Shown: piece by piece, positions 50,206-59,530 of the stretch
How positions within the stretch are numbered: the first letter of the stretch is position 1
How the letters are laid out: each line of letters opens with the position of its first letter
Assembly (NCBI RefSeq): GCF_013520985.1
Contig: NZ_JACDTY010000023.1
Location: 1-64,000, forward strand
DNA: 64,000 bases
Reading direction: 5' to 3'
Source: Mesorhizobium neociceri
GTDB lineage: Bacteria > Pseudomonadota > Alphaproteobacteria > Rhizobiales > Rhizobiaceae
The notes under the pieces: generated by a model
Database searches by the model: none
What the model saw: the letters and a program-made list of their open reading frames with translations, nothing else
Told to the model about the DNA's origin: nothing
Translations under genes and position numbers: made by a program

Positions 50206-51383
50206 TGTTCACGCCTCCATGCCATTGTGATGAGGCTTTCTATTTCCGCGTTCGCGGCGTTGATCGATTCGATTGCACGATCATAAGTTTTAGGTGCCGA
50301 GAACCTCGATCGTTGCACTTCATAGAGGCTCTGCTTCCACGTAAGAGCGTCCGCAACCGCAGTGGATTTGGAGACCGAATTCAGAAGTAAATCCTCGCCA
50401 AACACTTGGCGCATTAGGGCCTGCATGTTGGCTTGCGGGTGGTCGTTGGCCTCAAACTTTGTGATGAGGAATTTGGCGAAATCCCAACGTGCGCCTGCAC
50501 CAGCCTCATCCAGGATTTGCATATAAGATGCGGCCAGCTCCAAAAACTTCCCTGTGGAGTCGACATCGAGCATATGCGCTGGAACTGGGATTAGGACACC
50601 GGTAGCGGCAGTGAGTGACGAAAGCGTCAGGAAATTGAGTGACGGCGCACAGTCGAGAAGAACGATATCGTAGCTGTCGACGATCTGTTCGAGGGCCTGT
50701 GACACTCGAAGCAGGAAACTGGTTCCTCCGCTCTTGCGCATTTCAAGGGTAACGGCCGTTTCGAATTCTGTCAGCTCAAGACCGGCGCAGATGACATCGA
50801 ATCCGATGATATGCGTCTGATGAATGATCTTTTCCGTTGGCACCGGATCATCAAACCGAATCGCCGAGTAAAGGGTGTCACCTTCTCGGTAGTCAAATCC
50901 CGGTAACGCTCCTTGCAGACTTGTTAACGACGCTTGGGGATCCATATCGACTGCGAGAACGCGATATCCTCGTAGTGCCAACCAATGACCCAAGTGAATA
51001 GTGGTCGCTGTCTTGGACGATCCGCCTTTGAAGTTCGTGATCGCGATGATCTGGCAATCCTCGCCTTTAACACGACGAGGATTGATCCATTTCTTCCGTG
51101 CCTTTTCCGCCAGGTGCATCCGCAGGTCCAGTACCTGCTCCACAGAATATAGGCGCTTTCCGGTGGCCGTTGTCTCTGGCTCGGGTCCCTGCCCTTTTAA
51201 GGAGACCTGTCGTATGTAAGCTTCGGTCACTCCCAGCAATGCTGCCACTTCAGTCGAAGTGAATTTGCGCATCGAGCGAACCGCGTCAGGAGGATACTGA
51301 GCCAGCGAAAGATTGTTGAGTGCCTTCTCGAGTTTCGTCGAGAAGGTATTCATGAACTGAAGGCTGCTTAGATGCCGCGTCAC
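50202..51383 (-). CDS. repA: RepA (ParA-type) partition ATPase
   Basis: The 393-residue protein has an N-terminal HTH (TEVAALLGVTEAYIRQVSLK) for autoregulation and the deviant Walker A (ITNFKGGSSKTATTIHLG, about 117-134), VDMDPQASLT and LLDCAPSLNFLT. GTG at 51383 with AGGAG is preferred over ATG at 51353. First gene of repABC. Confidence 0.95.
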   Translation of the reverse strand: MTRHLSSLQFMNTFSTKLEKALNNLSLAQYPPDAVRSMRKFTSTEVAALLGVTEAYIRQVSLKGQGPEPETTATGKRLYSVEQVLDLRMHLAEKARKKWINPRRVKGEDCQIIAITNFKGGSSKTATTIHLGHWLALRGYRVLAVDMDPQASLTSLQGALPGFDYREGDTLYSAIRFDDPVPTEKIIHQTHIIGFDVICAGLELTEFETAVTLEMRKSGGTSFLLRVSQALEQIVDSYDIVLLDCAPSLNFLTLSSLTAATGVLIPVPAHMLDVDSTGKFLELAASYMQILDEAGAGARWDFAKFLITKFEANDHPQANMQALMRQVFGEDLLLNSVSKSTAVADALTWKQSLYEVQRSRFSAPKTYDRAIESINAANAEIESLITMAWRREQ

Positions 51384-51427
51384 CCAGATTCTCCTCTTGC
51401 ACCCAGCGCCTATTGATAGCGACTGTG

Positions 51428-51444
51428 GTTAACAAGCTGTTAAC
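51428..51444. promoter_or_regulatory. GTTAAC inverted repeat near the repA promoter
   Basis: GTTAACA and TGTTAAC separated by AGC, 45 bp before the repA start. It resembles but does not fit the parS spacing. It may be the RepA/RepB operator. Confidence 0.5.
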
Positions 51445-51539
51445 GCCACGCCAACTACGCCAACTTTTCGAATTACGCGGTTTCTCCGTTACTGGGGTTA
51501 TGCCCGATTCGGAGAAGTCGAGCAAATGGACATAAGGCA

Positions 51540-51555
51540 GTTCCCAGATGGGAAC
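51540..51555. promoter_or_regulatory. parS-like palindrome 1
   Basis: GTTCCCAGATGGGAAC fits the repABC parS consensus (GTTnnCnGCnGnnAAC) except for A in place of C at the centre, 157 bp before repA. Confidence 0.7.
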
Positions 51556-52269
51556 TTTCGCTATCGCTGGCTCCACTATTCCGTCAAAATTGCGCATCAG
51601 GTGTTGAAAAATATAGCTATGAAGGTGGTCACGCAGCATGGGCGCACGGGCGAGTCCGTTGACGCTTTGTTCTGGTGGATAGTCGACGTCGGTGTGCCGG
51701 TTGGCTCTAGCTTCCGCGTGCGGCGGCAAGCGACCTACAAAGGCGCGGGCAGCTTTCGGCGCCTGGAGAGACGCCCCACATTGGTGCGGCGTCGAAATTC
51801 CCCTTGGTGACGGCAGGCACGGTTACTCGCGCAGTCCCTAGGGAGGTATCACATCCTTCGCGTCGGAGACGATCGGATGTGTTTGTGATGCAGCCAGGTC
51901 ACGACCCTTCCGATGTCGCTTCGGTAATCGCGCCTACCAGGCTGGCAAGTTAGACGCCCCACGGCCCCCTTCCCTGCAACAAGGCATTCCGCGCCAAGTG
52001 GTTCTCGAGAATGGCAGCTCAACGACTAGGATTCGTCTTAGGCAGCCCACGCGAGTTGACAGCAATCAGCCACCGCTTGACACGTGGGCGTCCTGTCACG
52101 CGCTCCCCCCTCCAGTGCGCAGTCGATGAGGCAAGCAGGAGGTTGCAGCGGTCGCCAGGCGGCCTACCTCTGGGTCTAGTCCAGCTGTTGGCGAAGGATC
52201 CCGAGGACGCATCGAGAATGCAAACTTCTCGCATAACTCTTCGTCTCGCACTCACCACCCGTACTTTAA

Positions 52270-52285
52270 GTTCCCAGCTGGGAAC
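52270..52285. promoter_or_regulatory. parS palindrome 2
   Basis: GTTCCCAGCTGGGAAC is a perfect 16-bp palindrome that matches the repABC parS consensus fully. It lies about 0.9 kb upstream of repA and should bind RepB. Confidence 0.82.
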
Positions 52286-52413
52286 AGGTCTTCAAGTTGG
52301 AGGGATGCACGACACCAAGAGACCCTGGACTCATCAACTTTGGGGAATGTGGTTCTCGGGCGCATTGCCGCATCCCGAGTCACCTGCGGCTGTGGGCGTA
52401 CCGCACCCCACAA

Positions 52414-53350
52414 ATCCTGACGCCATAGTTAGAACTCGAAACCGGTCACGCCGTCGCTGATACTTGCGTGTCATCTCGGCACTGGCGTGGCAGCTGCTTT
52501 TTGCACATAGCGCTCGTGACCTCGGCCGAGGACGCGCGCAGCGAATGGCCAGAAAACCTTTGGCCGCGCTCGCCTCGGGAAAGACCCCCACGCTCGCCGG
52601 CGGCCAAGGCGGCGCGTTTGACCAGCCGCGCCACCTCCTGATCGTTCAGCCGCTCAACTCCCACCGCCTTGCCCTGACCGGTGACGAAGCGGAAGAGGGA
52701 GCCATGCGCTATACGGGCCAGCTTCAGCCAGGTCTGCCAGGGCGACAACCGGGCAGCTGTCGGACGAGCCGCGACCAATTTCGACCTCGCGCTAGCCGGT
52801 CTTGCCCCGCAACCTAACAGCACGCCCATGTCTGGAAAGAATTCAATCCAGCCGCGACCGTCCTCGGTTTGATCACGCGCAATACCAGGCCGACGATTTC
52901 GGATCGGCGCAAGCCACCGACTAAGCCCAAAAGGCGCATGGCACGGTTCGCGCAGACCGCGCAGTGTGCCGCGGTCGAGCGTTTCCCAGCATGGCGAAAA
53001 GATCGTCGAGGAGGAGGGCTTCCCTTTGACGGGGGAGGCTGTTTGTTGCCGATGCCGGCGAGCGCGGTGGCGATATGCCGGTCCTTTGGGTCGAGCGGTT
53101 GACCGCGATGCGTAAAGCTCCAGGGTCAGCTACGACAGGCGGCGCTCGATGGTCGACACCGACTTGTTGCCCCTCTGCCGATCCCCAGGCCTGGGCCGTG
53201 ATGTAGAGGCCGCCGATTTGTGGGTCTGGCGGCTGCGGATCAAACGACTGACGCCGGCAGCAGGCGCAAAAATCCTCCCAGTCGGCGGCATCGGCGCGAC
53301 GGGTGTTTGCCGAACTTGCTGCCTCGACACAGTCGCGCGCACGGTCGGCT
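52414..53350 (-). pseudogene. Decayed copy of the tyrosine recombinase at 54414
   Basis: The minus strand aligns with about 940 bp of the intact gene (54420-55373). Shared blocks include LNDQEVARLVKRAALAAG, GERGQRFSGHSLRA and SSANTRRA-AADW, but in at least three frames with several stops. The copy lacks the first about 57 codons. Same orientation as the intact gene, so both form a direct repeat around the RES toxin-antitoxin pair. Confidence 0.85.
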
Positions 53351-53461
53351 CAATCCGCGTACGTGCTAGGCGGCACTTCGAATTGGTTCGGTGCCGAGCT
53401 TGAAAGTTGCCCAGAACTGCCATATCTTTTGCACAAGAAATATGACTCTCAATATGGTAGG

Positions 53462-53860
53462 ATGGATTCTGTGGCCCACGCACTCAAGATCCCCGAGCAG
53501 AATGGACCTCTCATCTTGTCCTATATGGACCGGAACGGGAAGATTGCGATCGAGCAGGTCGCGGACGGTTTTGGCATGTCCAAGGGCCAGTTGGCCCAGA
53601 CCGCCGGTCTTGCGCGCGAGACCCTTTATCGGTCAGAGCGCAGCGCTGCGGTAAAGACACAGGGGCGTCTGCGGGAAATGCTCGAGATCATCAGCCGCGT
53701 TACGGATTGGGCGGGTGGCAAGGAGCAGGCGATGGCTTGGTATCGGGCTCAGCCGCTTCCAGCTTTTGGGGGACGCACCGCTGAGGCGCTGGTGAAGGAC
53801 GGCAGGGCCGCTGCGGTCCGTGATTATCTCGATCACATGGCCGTTGGCGGGTTTGCGTGA
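53462..53860 (+). CDS. Xre/MbcA/ParS-type antitoxin
   Basis: The 132-residue protein has an HTH (VADGFGMSKGQLAQTAGLAR, about 34-53) and the toxin-binding MbcA/ParS C-terminal domain (AMAWYRAQPLPAFGGRTAEA). It neutralises the RES toxin whose gene overlaps by 4 bases (GTGA). The start at ATG 53462 is chosen because the upstream frame runs through the recombinase relic; the site is weak, so a leaderless mRNA is possible. Confidence 0.88.
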   Translation: MDSVAHALKIPEQNGPLILSYMDRNGKIAIEQVADGFGMSKGQLAQTAGLARETLYRSERSAAVKTQGRLREMLEIISRVTDWAGGKEQAMAWYRAQPLPAFGGRTAEALVKDGRAAAVRDYLDHMAVGGFA

Positions 53861-54375
53861 GGTTCGTCAGAACCTGCTACCGGGCACACGATCCACGCTG
53901 GGCATTCAAGCCGACTTCCGGTGAAGGAGCGGCGATCAGAGGTGCGCGATTCAATCCCAAAGGTGTGCCGGCGCTCTATCTCGCGTTGACCCTTATGACG
54001 GCGATCAAGGAAGCCAATCAGGGCTTCGCGCAGCGGATCGATCCGTGCGTGCTTTGCTCCTATGAGATCGATTGTGACGACATCGCGGATCTGACAACGG
54101 AAGAGGGGAGGGCAGAGTTTTCTGTGACGCTCCAAGAGATGGCCTGCGCCTGGGCGACGGCTCTTAGCGACGGAGAGCGCCCGGCGTCCTGGTTTATCTA
54201 CGACCGGCTGCGGCCTCGAAATATTGCCGGCATTGTGGTTCCGAGCTTTGCGCCGAGCGCCGAGATGGAGGATCGCAACCTGGTCCTTTGGGACTGGGGT
54301 CCGGATCTGCCGCACAAGGTAACTGTATTCGACCCGAGCGGCCGGTTGCCGAAGGACCAGCTATCCTGGCGATAA
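53857..54375 (+). CDS. RES-domain toxin
   Basis: The 172-residue protein shows the RES family layout: Arg in TCYRAHDPRWAF (about 9), GARFNPKGVPALYLALT, Glu in TAIKEANQG (about 52) and the C-terminal DPSGRLPKDQLSW. RES toxins degrade NAD or modify PRPP synthetase. GTG start at 53857 overlaps the antitoxin stop. Together they act as an addiction module. Confidence 0.9.
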   Translation: MRFVRTCYRAHDPRWAFKPTSGEGAAIRGARFNPKGVPALYLALTLMTAIKEANQGFAQRIDPCVLCSYEIDCDDIADLTTEEGRAEFSVTLQEMACAWATALSDGERPASWFIYDRLRPRNIAGIVVPSFAPSAEMEDRNLVLWDWGPDLPHKVTVFDPSGRLPKDQLSWR

Positions 54376-54413
54376 CGCACGCTCGGCTCCGAAGGGCAGG
54401 GGAGTCTTTCGCC

Positions 54414-55544
54414 CTACAGGCCTGATGCTTTGGTGAGATTGACACGGAAACGATCGCGTCTGCGCTGATATCGGCGAGTCATTTCAGCCGAGGCATGGCC
54501 GAGCTGCTTTTGCACGTAGCGCTCATCAACCTCGGCAGAGGAAGCGAGGCCGGCGCGCAGTGAATGTCCGGAAAACTTCTGTCCCCGCTCTCCCTCGGAG
54601 AGATCGCCGCGCACGCCGGCGGCCAAGGCGGTGCGCTTGACCAACCTGGCAACCTCCTGATCGTTGAGCCGATCGACGCCGACCGTTTTACCCTGACCAG
54701 TAACACGGCGGAACAAGGGGCCATGCGCGATGCGGGCAAACCTCAGCCAGGTCTCGAGCGCGACAACCGGGCAAGTGGCGTCGGACGAACCGCGGCCGAT
54801 CTCGACCTCGCGCCAGCCGGTCTTGCCGCGCAGTGTCACAAGAACACCTTTGTCGAGCACCTCGATCCAGCCGCGGCCATCCTCGGTTTGATCGCGGGCA
54901 AGATCGAGGCCGACGATTTCGGAGCGGCGCAAGCCGCCTGCGAAGCCCAAAAGCAGCATGGCGCGGTCACGCATGCCACGCAGCGTGCCGCGGTCGAGGG
55001 TCTCCAGCATGGCGACAAGATCGTCGCGCAGCACGGCCTCCTTCTGACGGGGCGGGGCGGCGTGCGTGTTGCGGATGCCGGCGAGCACGGTGGCGATATG
55101 ACGGTCCTTCCGGTCAAGCGATTGGCCGCGCTGCGTGTAGTTCCAGGTCAGGGATGACAGGCGGCGCTCGATCGTCGCCACCGACCTTTTTTTGTCCCTT
55201 TCCGATCCCGAGGCCTGGGCGGTGATGTAGAAGCCGACAACTTGTGGATCTGGCGGCAGCGGATCGAACGACTGGCGCCGGCACCAGGCGCAAAAATGCT
55301 TCCAGTCGGCTGCGTAGGCGCGACGGGTGTTCGCCGAACTGGCTGCCTCGACATAATCGCGCGCACGGTCGGCGAGCTTTTCGAGATGTGTAGGCAACGA
55401 TGTCCGTCGCGGGTCAAGGACCGGCGGGGGAGGGGAGGGGCCTTCATCCGGCCGCCCCATCTCCATGACGACGTCGACAATGTCCGGCAGGTCATCGGCG
55501 TCGATTGCGTCGGTGGACACCATCAAATTACAGGCATTGCCCAT
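54414..55544 (-). CDS. Tyrosine recombinase/integrase
   Basis: The 376-residue protein has an N-terminal SAM-like core-binding domain (SSANTRRAYAADWKHF, about 70-85). The catalytic domain has Arg in GFAGGLRRSEIVGLDL (about 212), HSLRAG (about 325) and HASAEMTRRYQRR with the Tyr (about 358). It could resolve plasmid dimers or move a cassette. A decayed copy lies at 52414. Confidence 0.92.
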   Translation of the reverse strand: MGNACNLMVSTDAIDADDLPDIVDVVMEMGRPDEGPSPPPPVLDPRRTSLPTHLEKLADRARDYVEAASSANTRRAYAADWKHFCAWCRRQSFDPLPPDPQVVGFYITAQASGSERDKKRSVATIERRLSSLTWNYTQRGQSLDRKDRHIATVLAGIRNTHAAPPRQKEAVLRDDLVAMLETLDRGTLRGMRDRAMLLLGFAGGLRRSEIVGLDLARDQTEDGRGWIEVLDKGVLVTLRGKTGWREVEIGRGSSDATCPVVALETWLRFARIAHGPLFRRVTGQGKTVGVDRLNDQEVARLVKRTALAAGVRGDLSEGERGQKFSGHSLRAGLASSAEVDERYVQKQLGHASAEMTRRYQRRRDRFRVNLTKASGL

Positions 55545-55757
55545 GAAGTCTCGTCCATTTTAATGTCGCAGCACTGCGATTCTTGGGCGCCAAGGTGCGG
55601 CCAAAGCGCGGAATTGTCCATCGCCGCAGCGTGACGGAATAGCCGCGAGATTTGCGTCGGGTCGGGTCCATATCCAGTGATGGCCTCTCAGAGGGTGGTC
55701 TCCTTGCTTTCATGTTCAACATTCATTATATTCCGTTCAACAGTAGGAGAATCTCGG

Positions 55758-56054
55758 ATGACCATCCGTGGCGCAGCGGCAGCCGCAATCGAGGAGCGGA
55801 TCGCCCACAACCGCAACCGCCTCGTGCTTGAGCAGGCGAGGGCGGTCGGCCTGCTTGGCGCGGCCAAGAACACACGCCTTTCGGGCAGGGTGCCATCGGA
55901 ATTGATCGAGGCGGCAAAGAAGCGCGCCCATGTGACCTCCGACACCGAACTGCTTGAGCTCGCCTTGTCGCGGCTGGCCCTCGAGGATGATTTTGGCGCC
56001 CGGCTCGTCGGCCGCAAGGGCAGCATCTCCGCGGACATCGATCTTGGCATTTGA
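55758..56054 (+). CDS. Antitoxin of a PIN-type toxin pair
   Basis: The 98-residue protein starts behind AGGAGA (ATG 55758). The helical N-terminal half precedes LSGRVPSELIEAAKKRAHV and DTELLELALSRLAL, a ribbon-helix-helix-like segment. It overlaps the following toxin gene. Confidence 0.82.
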   Translation: MTIRGAAAAAIEERIAHNRNRLVLEQARAVGLLGAAKNTRLSGRVPSELIEAAKKRAHVTSDTELLELALSRLALEDDFGARLVGRKGSISADIDLGI

Positions 56055-56637
56055 TCTAGGCGGCGCACTGCGGTCCCTAAAACCACAGCGGCGGAGCGCT
56101 GGGCTGGAACGGCGACCAGATTCCGCCCTGTCCTGGGCAGGTGACCAGCCGCCTGTCGGCGGCGTATTGCTCCTCGACGCCAGCGTCTATCTGGATGTCC
56201 TGCAGGGACGTACGCCCGAAGCGGTCGATAACCTTCTGACGTATCGGCTCTGTCACCACTCGGCCGTCTGCCTTGCCGAGCTCAGCCACGTGTTCGGCCG
56301 GCTCGACCCGGCGCACCCGACGACGAAGTCGGTCCTGGGAGCCGTTGCGGATACGATCGAGGATATTCCGGCGCACCGGCTGCATGCACCCGACGCCACC
56401 GCTTGGGGACGCGCCGGCATGCTGGCCGGCCTGTTGTTCCGGCTGAGTCATCTGCCAAAAGGGGAGGGGCATGAACGCCGCTTCCTCAACGATGCGCTTA
56501 TCTTTCACCAGGCCGGTATGCTCGGAGCGACGGTCCTGACCGGCAATGTTGGTGATTTCGATTACCTCAGCCAGCTTGTTCCCTCGGTGCGGGTGATCTT
56601 CTACCGGGCAGCGCCAGGTTTGCGCCCGCAGGCTTAA
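56044..56637 (+). CDS. PIN-domain-like toxin
   Basis: 197 residues from a TTG at 56044 overlapping the antitoxin end. PIN-type acidic residues appear in GVLLLDASVYLDVLQG (about 40-55), HHSAVCLAELSHVFG, ERRFLNDALIFHQA and VLTGNVGDFDYL. It should be an RNase silenced by the partner at 55758. An ATG at 55954 inside the antitoxin gene is a less likely start. Confidence 0.83.
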   Translation: MAFDLGGALRSLKPQRRSAGLERRPDSALSWAGDQPPVGGVLLLDASVYLDVLQGRTPEAVDNLLTYRLCHHSAVCLAELSHVFGRLDPAHPTTKSVLGAVADTIEDIPAHRLHAPDATAWGRAGMLAGLLFRLSHLPKGEGHERRFLNDALIFHQAGMLGATVLTGNVGDFDYLSQLVPSVRVIFYRAAPGLRPQA

Positions 56638-56777
56638 AAGCGTCAGTGGATGCACCAGCGCTATCGTTGCCGTTCCAGGAAAGACCGTTGCGCTGAGGGA
56701 CGGTCCAGAGGGTCGCTGGGCGGGAATTTTGGGCCTCTTGCTCGACGAAAACGGCCATTTGTCCTTAGTAGCGCAAT

Positions 56778-56808
56778 AACGAACGATAATGCAACATTAT
56801 CGTTCGTT
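56778..56808. promoter_or_regulatory. 31-bp palindrome before the DUF1403-scpB operon
   Basis: Perfect 14-base arms AACGAACGATAATG and its complement with CAA between, 75 bp before ATG 56884. AT-rich, no T-run. A strong candidate operator or recombination/partition site. Confidence 0.7.
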
Positions 56809-56883
56809 TGGCATGTGCGACAAGTGCGGCGGTTATGTGCAAATCCGGTTGTTAAAAGCGCCGCCACGATTCATCCTGTGTGG

Positions 56884-57909
56884 ATGATTCTTCGACCCGA
56901 ACTGTCCCTGCGCTACCACGGTACGCCGACTGGTGAAGCCAGCGTCGCTGCATCGAAAGCCGCCGTGCCTGCTTGGCTGCGTCGGGCGGTTCCCGATGCG
57001 CAAAGCCTTGCGGGAAAGAATGTTGAGGACATCGCGCTCGTCGCAGGCGCCGCCATTGGCGCGCTCGATGCGGTCGTGCGCCGGCAGGAGCGGTGGGCCG
57101 GGGCCTGGCGGCAGCGTCTGGCGCTTTCGGCCGCCGCGGTAACGGCCAAGCAGGCGGGCCGCGTCGAAGATGAAAATGCGCTGCGCGACGCCGTGCTGCT
57201 CACACGGCCGAGCGATTTTTTGTCCGTCGGCCCCGCCGGATCGATGCTGCTCGCCTGGCGCCGGCTGGCTGCCCGGCCCGCGGAGGATCTGCTGACGAAG
57301 AAAACCCTCGTCGCCGTGCTGGAAGAGTTCGGGTTTGCCCATGACGACGAGGTGGTCAGCGATCTCGTGGAGGACCTTCAGCAACTGGCCGCCGGCGACG
57401 GGACGATGAGAATAGTGACCGGCGCCATCGCGATCGCCGAGCGCCACGGTTTGGGGCGCGCCCTTGGAACCTGGCTCGCCGATGCGCTGCTCGCACAGCG
57501 GCTGGGCTGGGCACATGCGGTGCCGCTGTTGGGTTCAAAAGCAGCCTTGGGCACAAGCGCTCGCTCGCGTCGATCGGCAGCCGGCTCTCTGGCGACAAGC
57601 ATTGAGACAGGTCCTGAGCGTGCGAAAGGCCTGCTTGCCGCGCAGGCGCGCGCCGCGTTGCGTGCCATCGATCTGTCCGCCGAGCTCGAGCGCCGCTCGG
57701 AGCGCTTGCTCGCGGTGGCGCCGAAGTTGCGTGCTCGGGCGTCGGATCTTGTCGTCGAAAGACTGTTGTCCGACGATGCGATTGTCGCGTCCGAGAAGTT
57801 CGGCGGTATGAGCGACCGCGGGCTGCGTCGGCTGTTCGATCGGCTGGTCGAGCTTGGCGCCGTGCGTGAACTGTCGGGCCGGCCGACGTTCCGCATCTAC
57901 GGGTTGTGA
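56884..57909 (+). CDS. DUF1403-family protein
   Basis: The 341-residue helical protein (start MILRPELSLRYHG; the longer frame to 56650 has no site) matches DUF1403, found on rhizobial plasmids together with an ScpB-like gene. Residues 30-180 are Ala/Arg-rich helices; the C-terminal domain (VVERLLSDDAIVASE, MSDRGLRRLFDRLVELGAVR) looks like a winged helix. Role unknown. Its stop is 5 bp from the ScpB ATG. Confidence 0.82.
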   Translation: MILRPELSLRYHGTPTGEASVAASKAAVPAWLRRAVPDAQSLAGKNVEDIALVAGAAIGALDAVVRRQERWAGAWRQRLALSAAAVTAKQAGRVEDENALRDAVLLTRPSDFLSVGPAGSMLLAWRRLAARPAEDLLTKKTLVAVLEEFGFAHDDEVVSDLVEDLQQLAAGDGTMRIVTGAIAIAERHGLGRALGTWLADALLAQRLGWAHAVPLLGSKAALGTSARSRRSAAGSLATSIETGPERAKGLLAAQARAALRAIDLSAELERRSERLLAVAPKLRARASDLVVERLLSDDAIVASEKFGGMSDRGLRRLFDRLVELGAVRELSGRPTFRIYGL

Positions 57910-57914
57910 CGATA

Positions 57915-58616
57915 ATGGCGGAGGCAGCGCACAGGCGAACGGGGAGCCGGTCAGATGACCGTCGATCAGCTGACCAGCTGTTTAACCGGGAACTGGATCA
58001 CCTGCCGCCGGAGGCGCGCTGGCGCGAATGGATGCATCGCGTCGAGGCAACGATTTTTGCGGCCAGCGAACCGGTGACGCGCGAAACGCTCGCCCGCATC
58101 GTCGGGAAAGGCTGCAGCATCGATCTCTTGATTGACGACATCCGCGAGGAACTGCGCGGCCGGCCCTACGACCTTGTCGCCGTCGCCGGCGGCTGGAAGC
58201 ATCTGACGCGGCCGGCCTATGCCGACGCCATCCGCGCCGCGGTCGGCAGCGATGAGAAGGCGGCCGAGCTGACGCAGTCGGACGTGCTGGTGCTGATGTG
58301 CATCGCCTATTTCCAGCCGATCACCCGCGCCGAGTTGTCGTCTTTCTTCGGCAAGGAGATCAGTCGCGATTTTATTGGTCATCTGCGCGGTGCCGGCCTG
58401 ATAGCTTCGGGTCCGCGTAGCCCTGCCCCGGGTGCGCCCTACACCTACGTGACGACAAAAGAATTCCTGCTGGAGTTCGGGCTCGACACGCTGCGCGACC
58501 TGCCGGACTTCGAGGCGCTCGAGGACGCGGGACTGCTCTCGAAGGAGAAGTTGTTGGCTGGTGACATCCCGCTCGCGGTGGAAGCGACTTCGCTCGATGA
58601 CGACGATATGGTGTGA
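57915..58616 (+). CDS. scpB: ScpB-like chromosome/plasmid condensation protein
   Basis: The 233-residue protein has two winged-helix halves of the ScpB family (RWREWMHRVEATIFAASEPV, RETLARIVG, and ITRAELSSFFGKEISRDFIG, APYTYVTTKEFLLEFGL). ScpB binds SMC-ScpA; this plasmid version is paired with DUF1403 in place of ScpA, suggesting a plasmid-specific complex. A GTG start at 57906 overlapping the DUF1403 stop is possible. Confidence 0.88.
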   Translation: MAEAAHRRTGSRSDDRRSADQLFNRELDHLPPEARWREWMHRVEATIFAASEPVTRETLARIVGKGCSIDLLIDDIREELRGRPYDLVAVAGGWKHLTRPAYADAIRAAVGSDEKAAELTQSDVLVLMCIAYFQPITRAELSSFFGKEISRDFIGHLRGAGLIASGPRSPAPGAPYTYVTTKEFLLEFGLDTLRDLPDFEALEDAGLLSKEKLLAGDIPLAVEATSLDDDDMV

Positions 58617-58623
58617 GCCACAT

Positions 58624-59011
58624 CATGTCCTGGCCGTTACCCAAATTCCGAAACCCGCTGATGAGCAGTCGTTCGAGCGTGCCTCTGTCGTGCTATGGCG
58701 AGGCTTGATCGGCGATCCCAACGTCCAGAGGAACGGCAGGCGCGGCCAGCGGCAAAATGGTGTCGATCTGTTTGGTGTACGCAATGGTGGTCCGGCACAT
58801 CATGTCGGCATTCAGTGCAAGCTGAAGGGCGACAGACAAGTTCCCGAGCGCCTGACGTTGAAAATCCTGCAGGCCTTTCAAGCCAATCCGCACGAGACGG
58901 AGGCGAAATTGCTTGCCTACGTCCGTTCCCTTCACGCTGAACTCGGCCAAGCCGACCGTTGGAGATGGCCAGACCCAGGAAACGATCATTGCCTAATGCC
59001 AGGCCGCAATT
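58624..59011 (+). pseudogene. N-terminal relic of a restriction/defence-like protein
   Basis: The start MSWPLPK is followed, after one missing base, by IPKPADEQSFERAS, VVLWRGLIGDPNVQRNGRRG, QNGVDLFGVR and HHVGIQCKLKGD. This resembles the restriction-endonuclease-like domain (acidic D-x-Q-CK core) at the start of large bacterial defence proteins. The downstream part is lost, and after the QCKLKGD block the frame runs into unrelated sequence. Confidence 0.6.
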
Positions 59012-59209
59012 GAATTGGCGATTGCAATTGCAAGAAGCCGATCAGCGCTCGCCCTGGGCGTCTCCTCCAGGAAAGTGCCGCCCTGCTTCCAGCGCGGTTG
59101 GCCAAGCTTTGTACGAAAGCGTACAATACTCCGATCGCCAGCAACTTAATGGGCGCTGACGCTTAGGAGCGACCATCGCACTCCTGCCCCAGACGGAGGC
59201 CGGGTGATA

Positions 59210-59395
59210 ATGCAGCAATCAGGACAACCAGGTTTGAGCGAGCAAGCCATAGCCGTTCTCGTTCGTGAATCCGGAGCCTCAGAACAGCAGATCCGTGAAA
59301 TCGTTGCTTTGGTCGGTTATGATCGGGCGTCGATCCTCAGGGAAGCGCGGCTTGTGGCTCGGGCCAACACAACCCAAGTCGCCGACGGTTCATAG
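59210..59395 (+). CDS. Small helical protein of unknown function
   Basis: The 61-residue product follows GGAGG (ATG 59210). Motif LSEQAIAVLVRESGASEQQI, then REIVALVGYDRASILREARL resembles the C-terminal half of small Mesorhizobium DUF3606-type proteins. Function unknown. Confidence 0.6.
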   Translation: MQQSGQPGLSEQAIAVLVRESGASEQQIREIVALVGYDRASILREARLVARANTTQVADGS

Positions 59396-59530
59396 TTCGC
59401 GGAGTGCCCGGCGCTAGGGATTCCTGCGGATTGAATGTCGCTCGGATGCCACGCAGCCTTTCAGAGCAGAAAAGGTGTGACTTATGCAGCTGCGCGTTTT
59501 GGGCAATCATGGCATTTGACAGCGACACAC

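Larger units (their letters stand above)
51384..52413. other. repABC upstream region, no gene but partition sites
   Basis: About 1 kb upstream of repA. Open frames of 90-150 codons show no family resemblance. It holds the repA promoter and the palindromes described separately at 51428, 51540 and 52270. Confidence 0.55.

Noticed and set aside
51286..51810. Overlapping frames on both strands upstream of repA
   Set aside because: They overlap the repA start, the promoter region and a parS-like site; no domain is seen.
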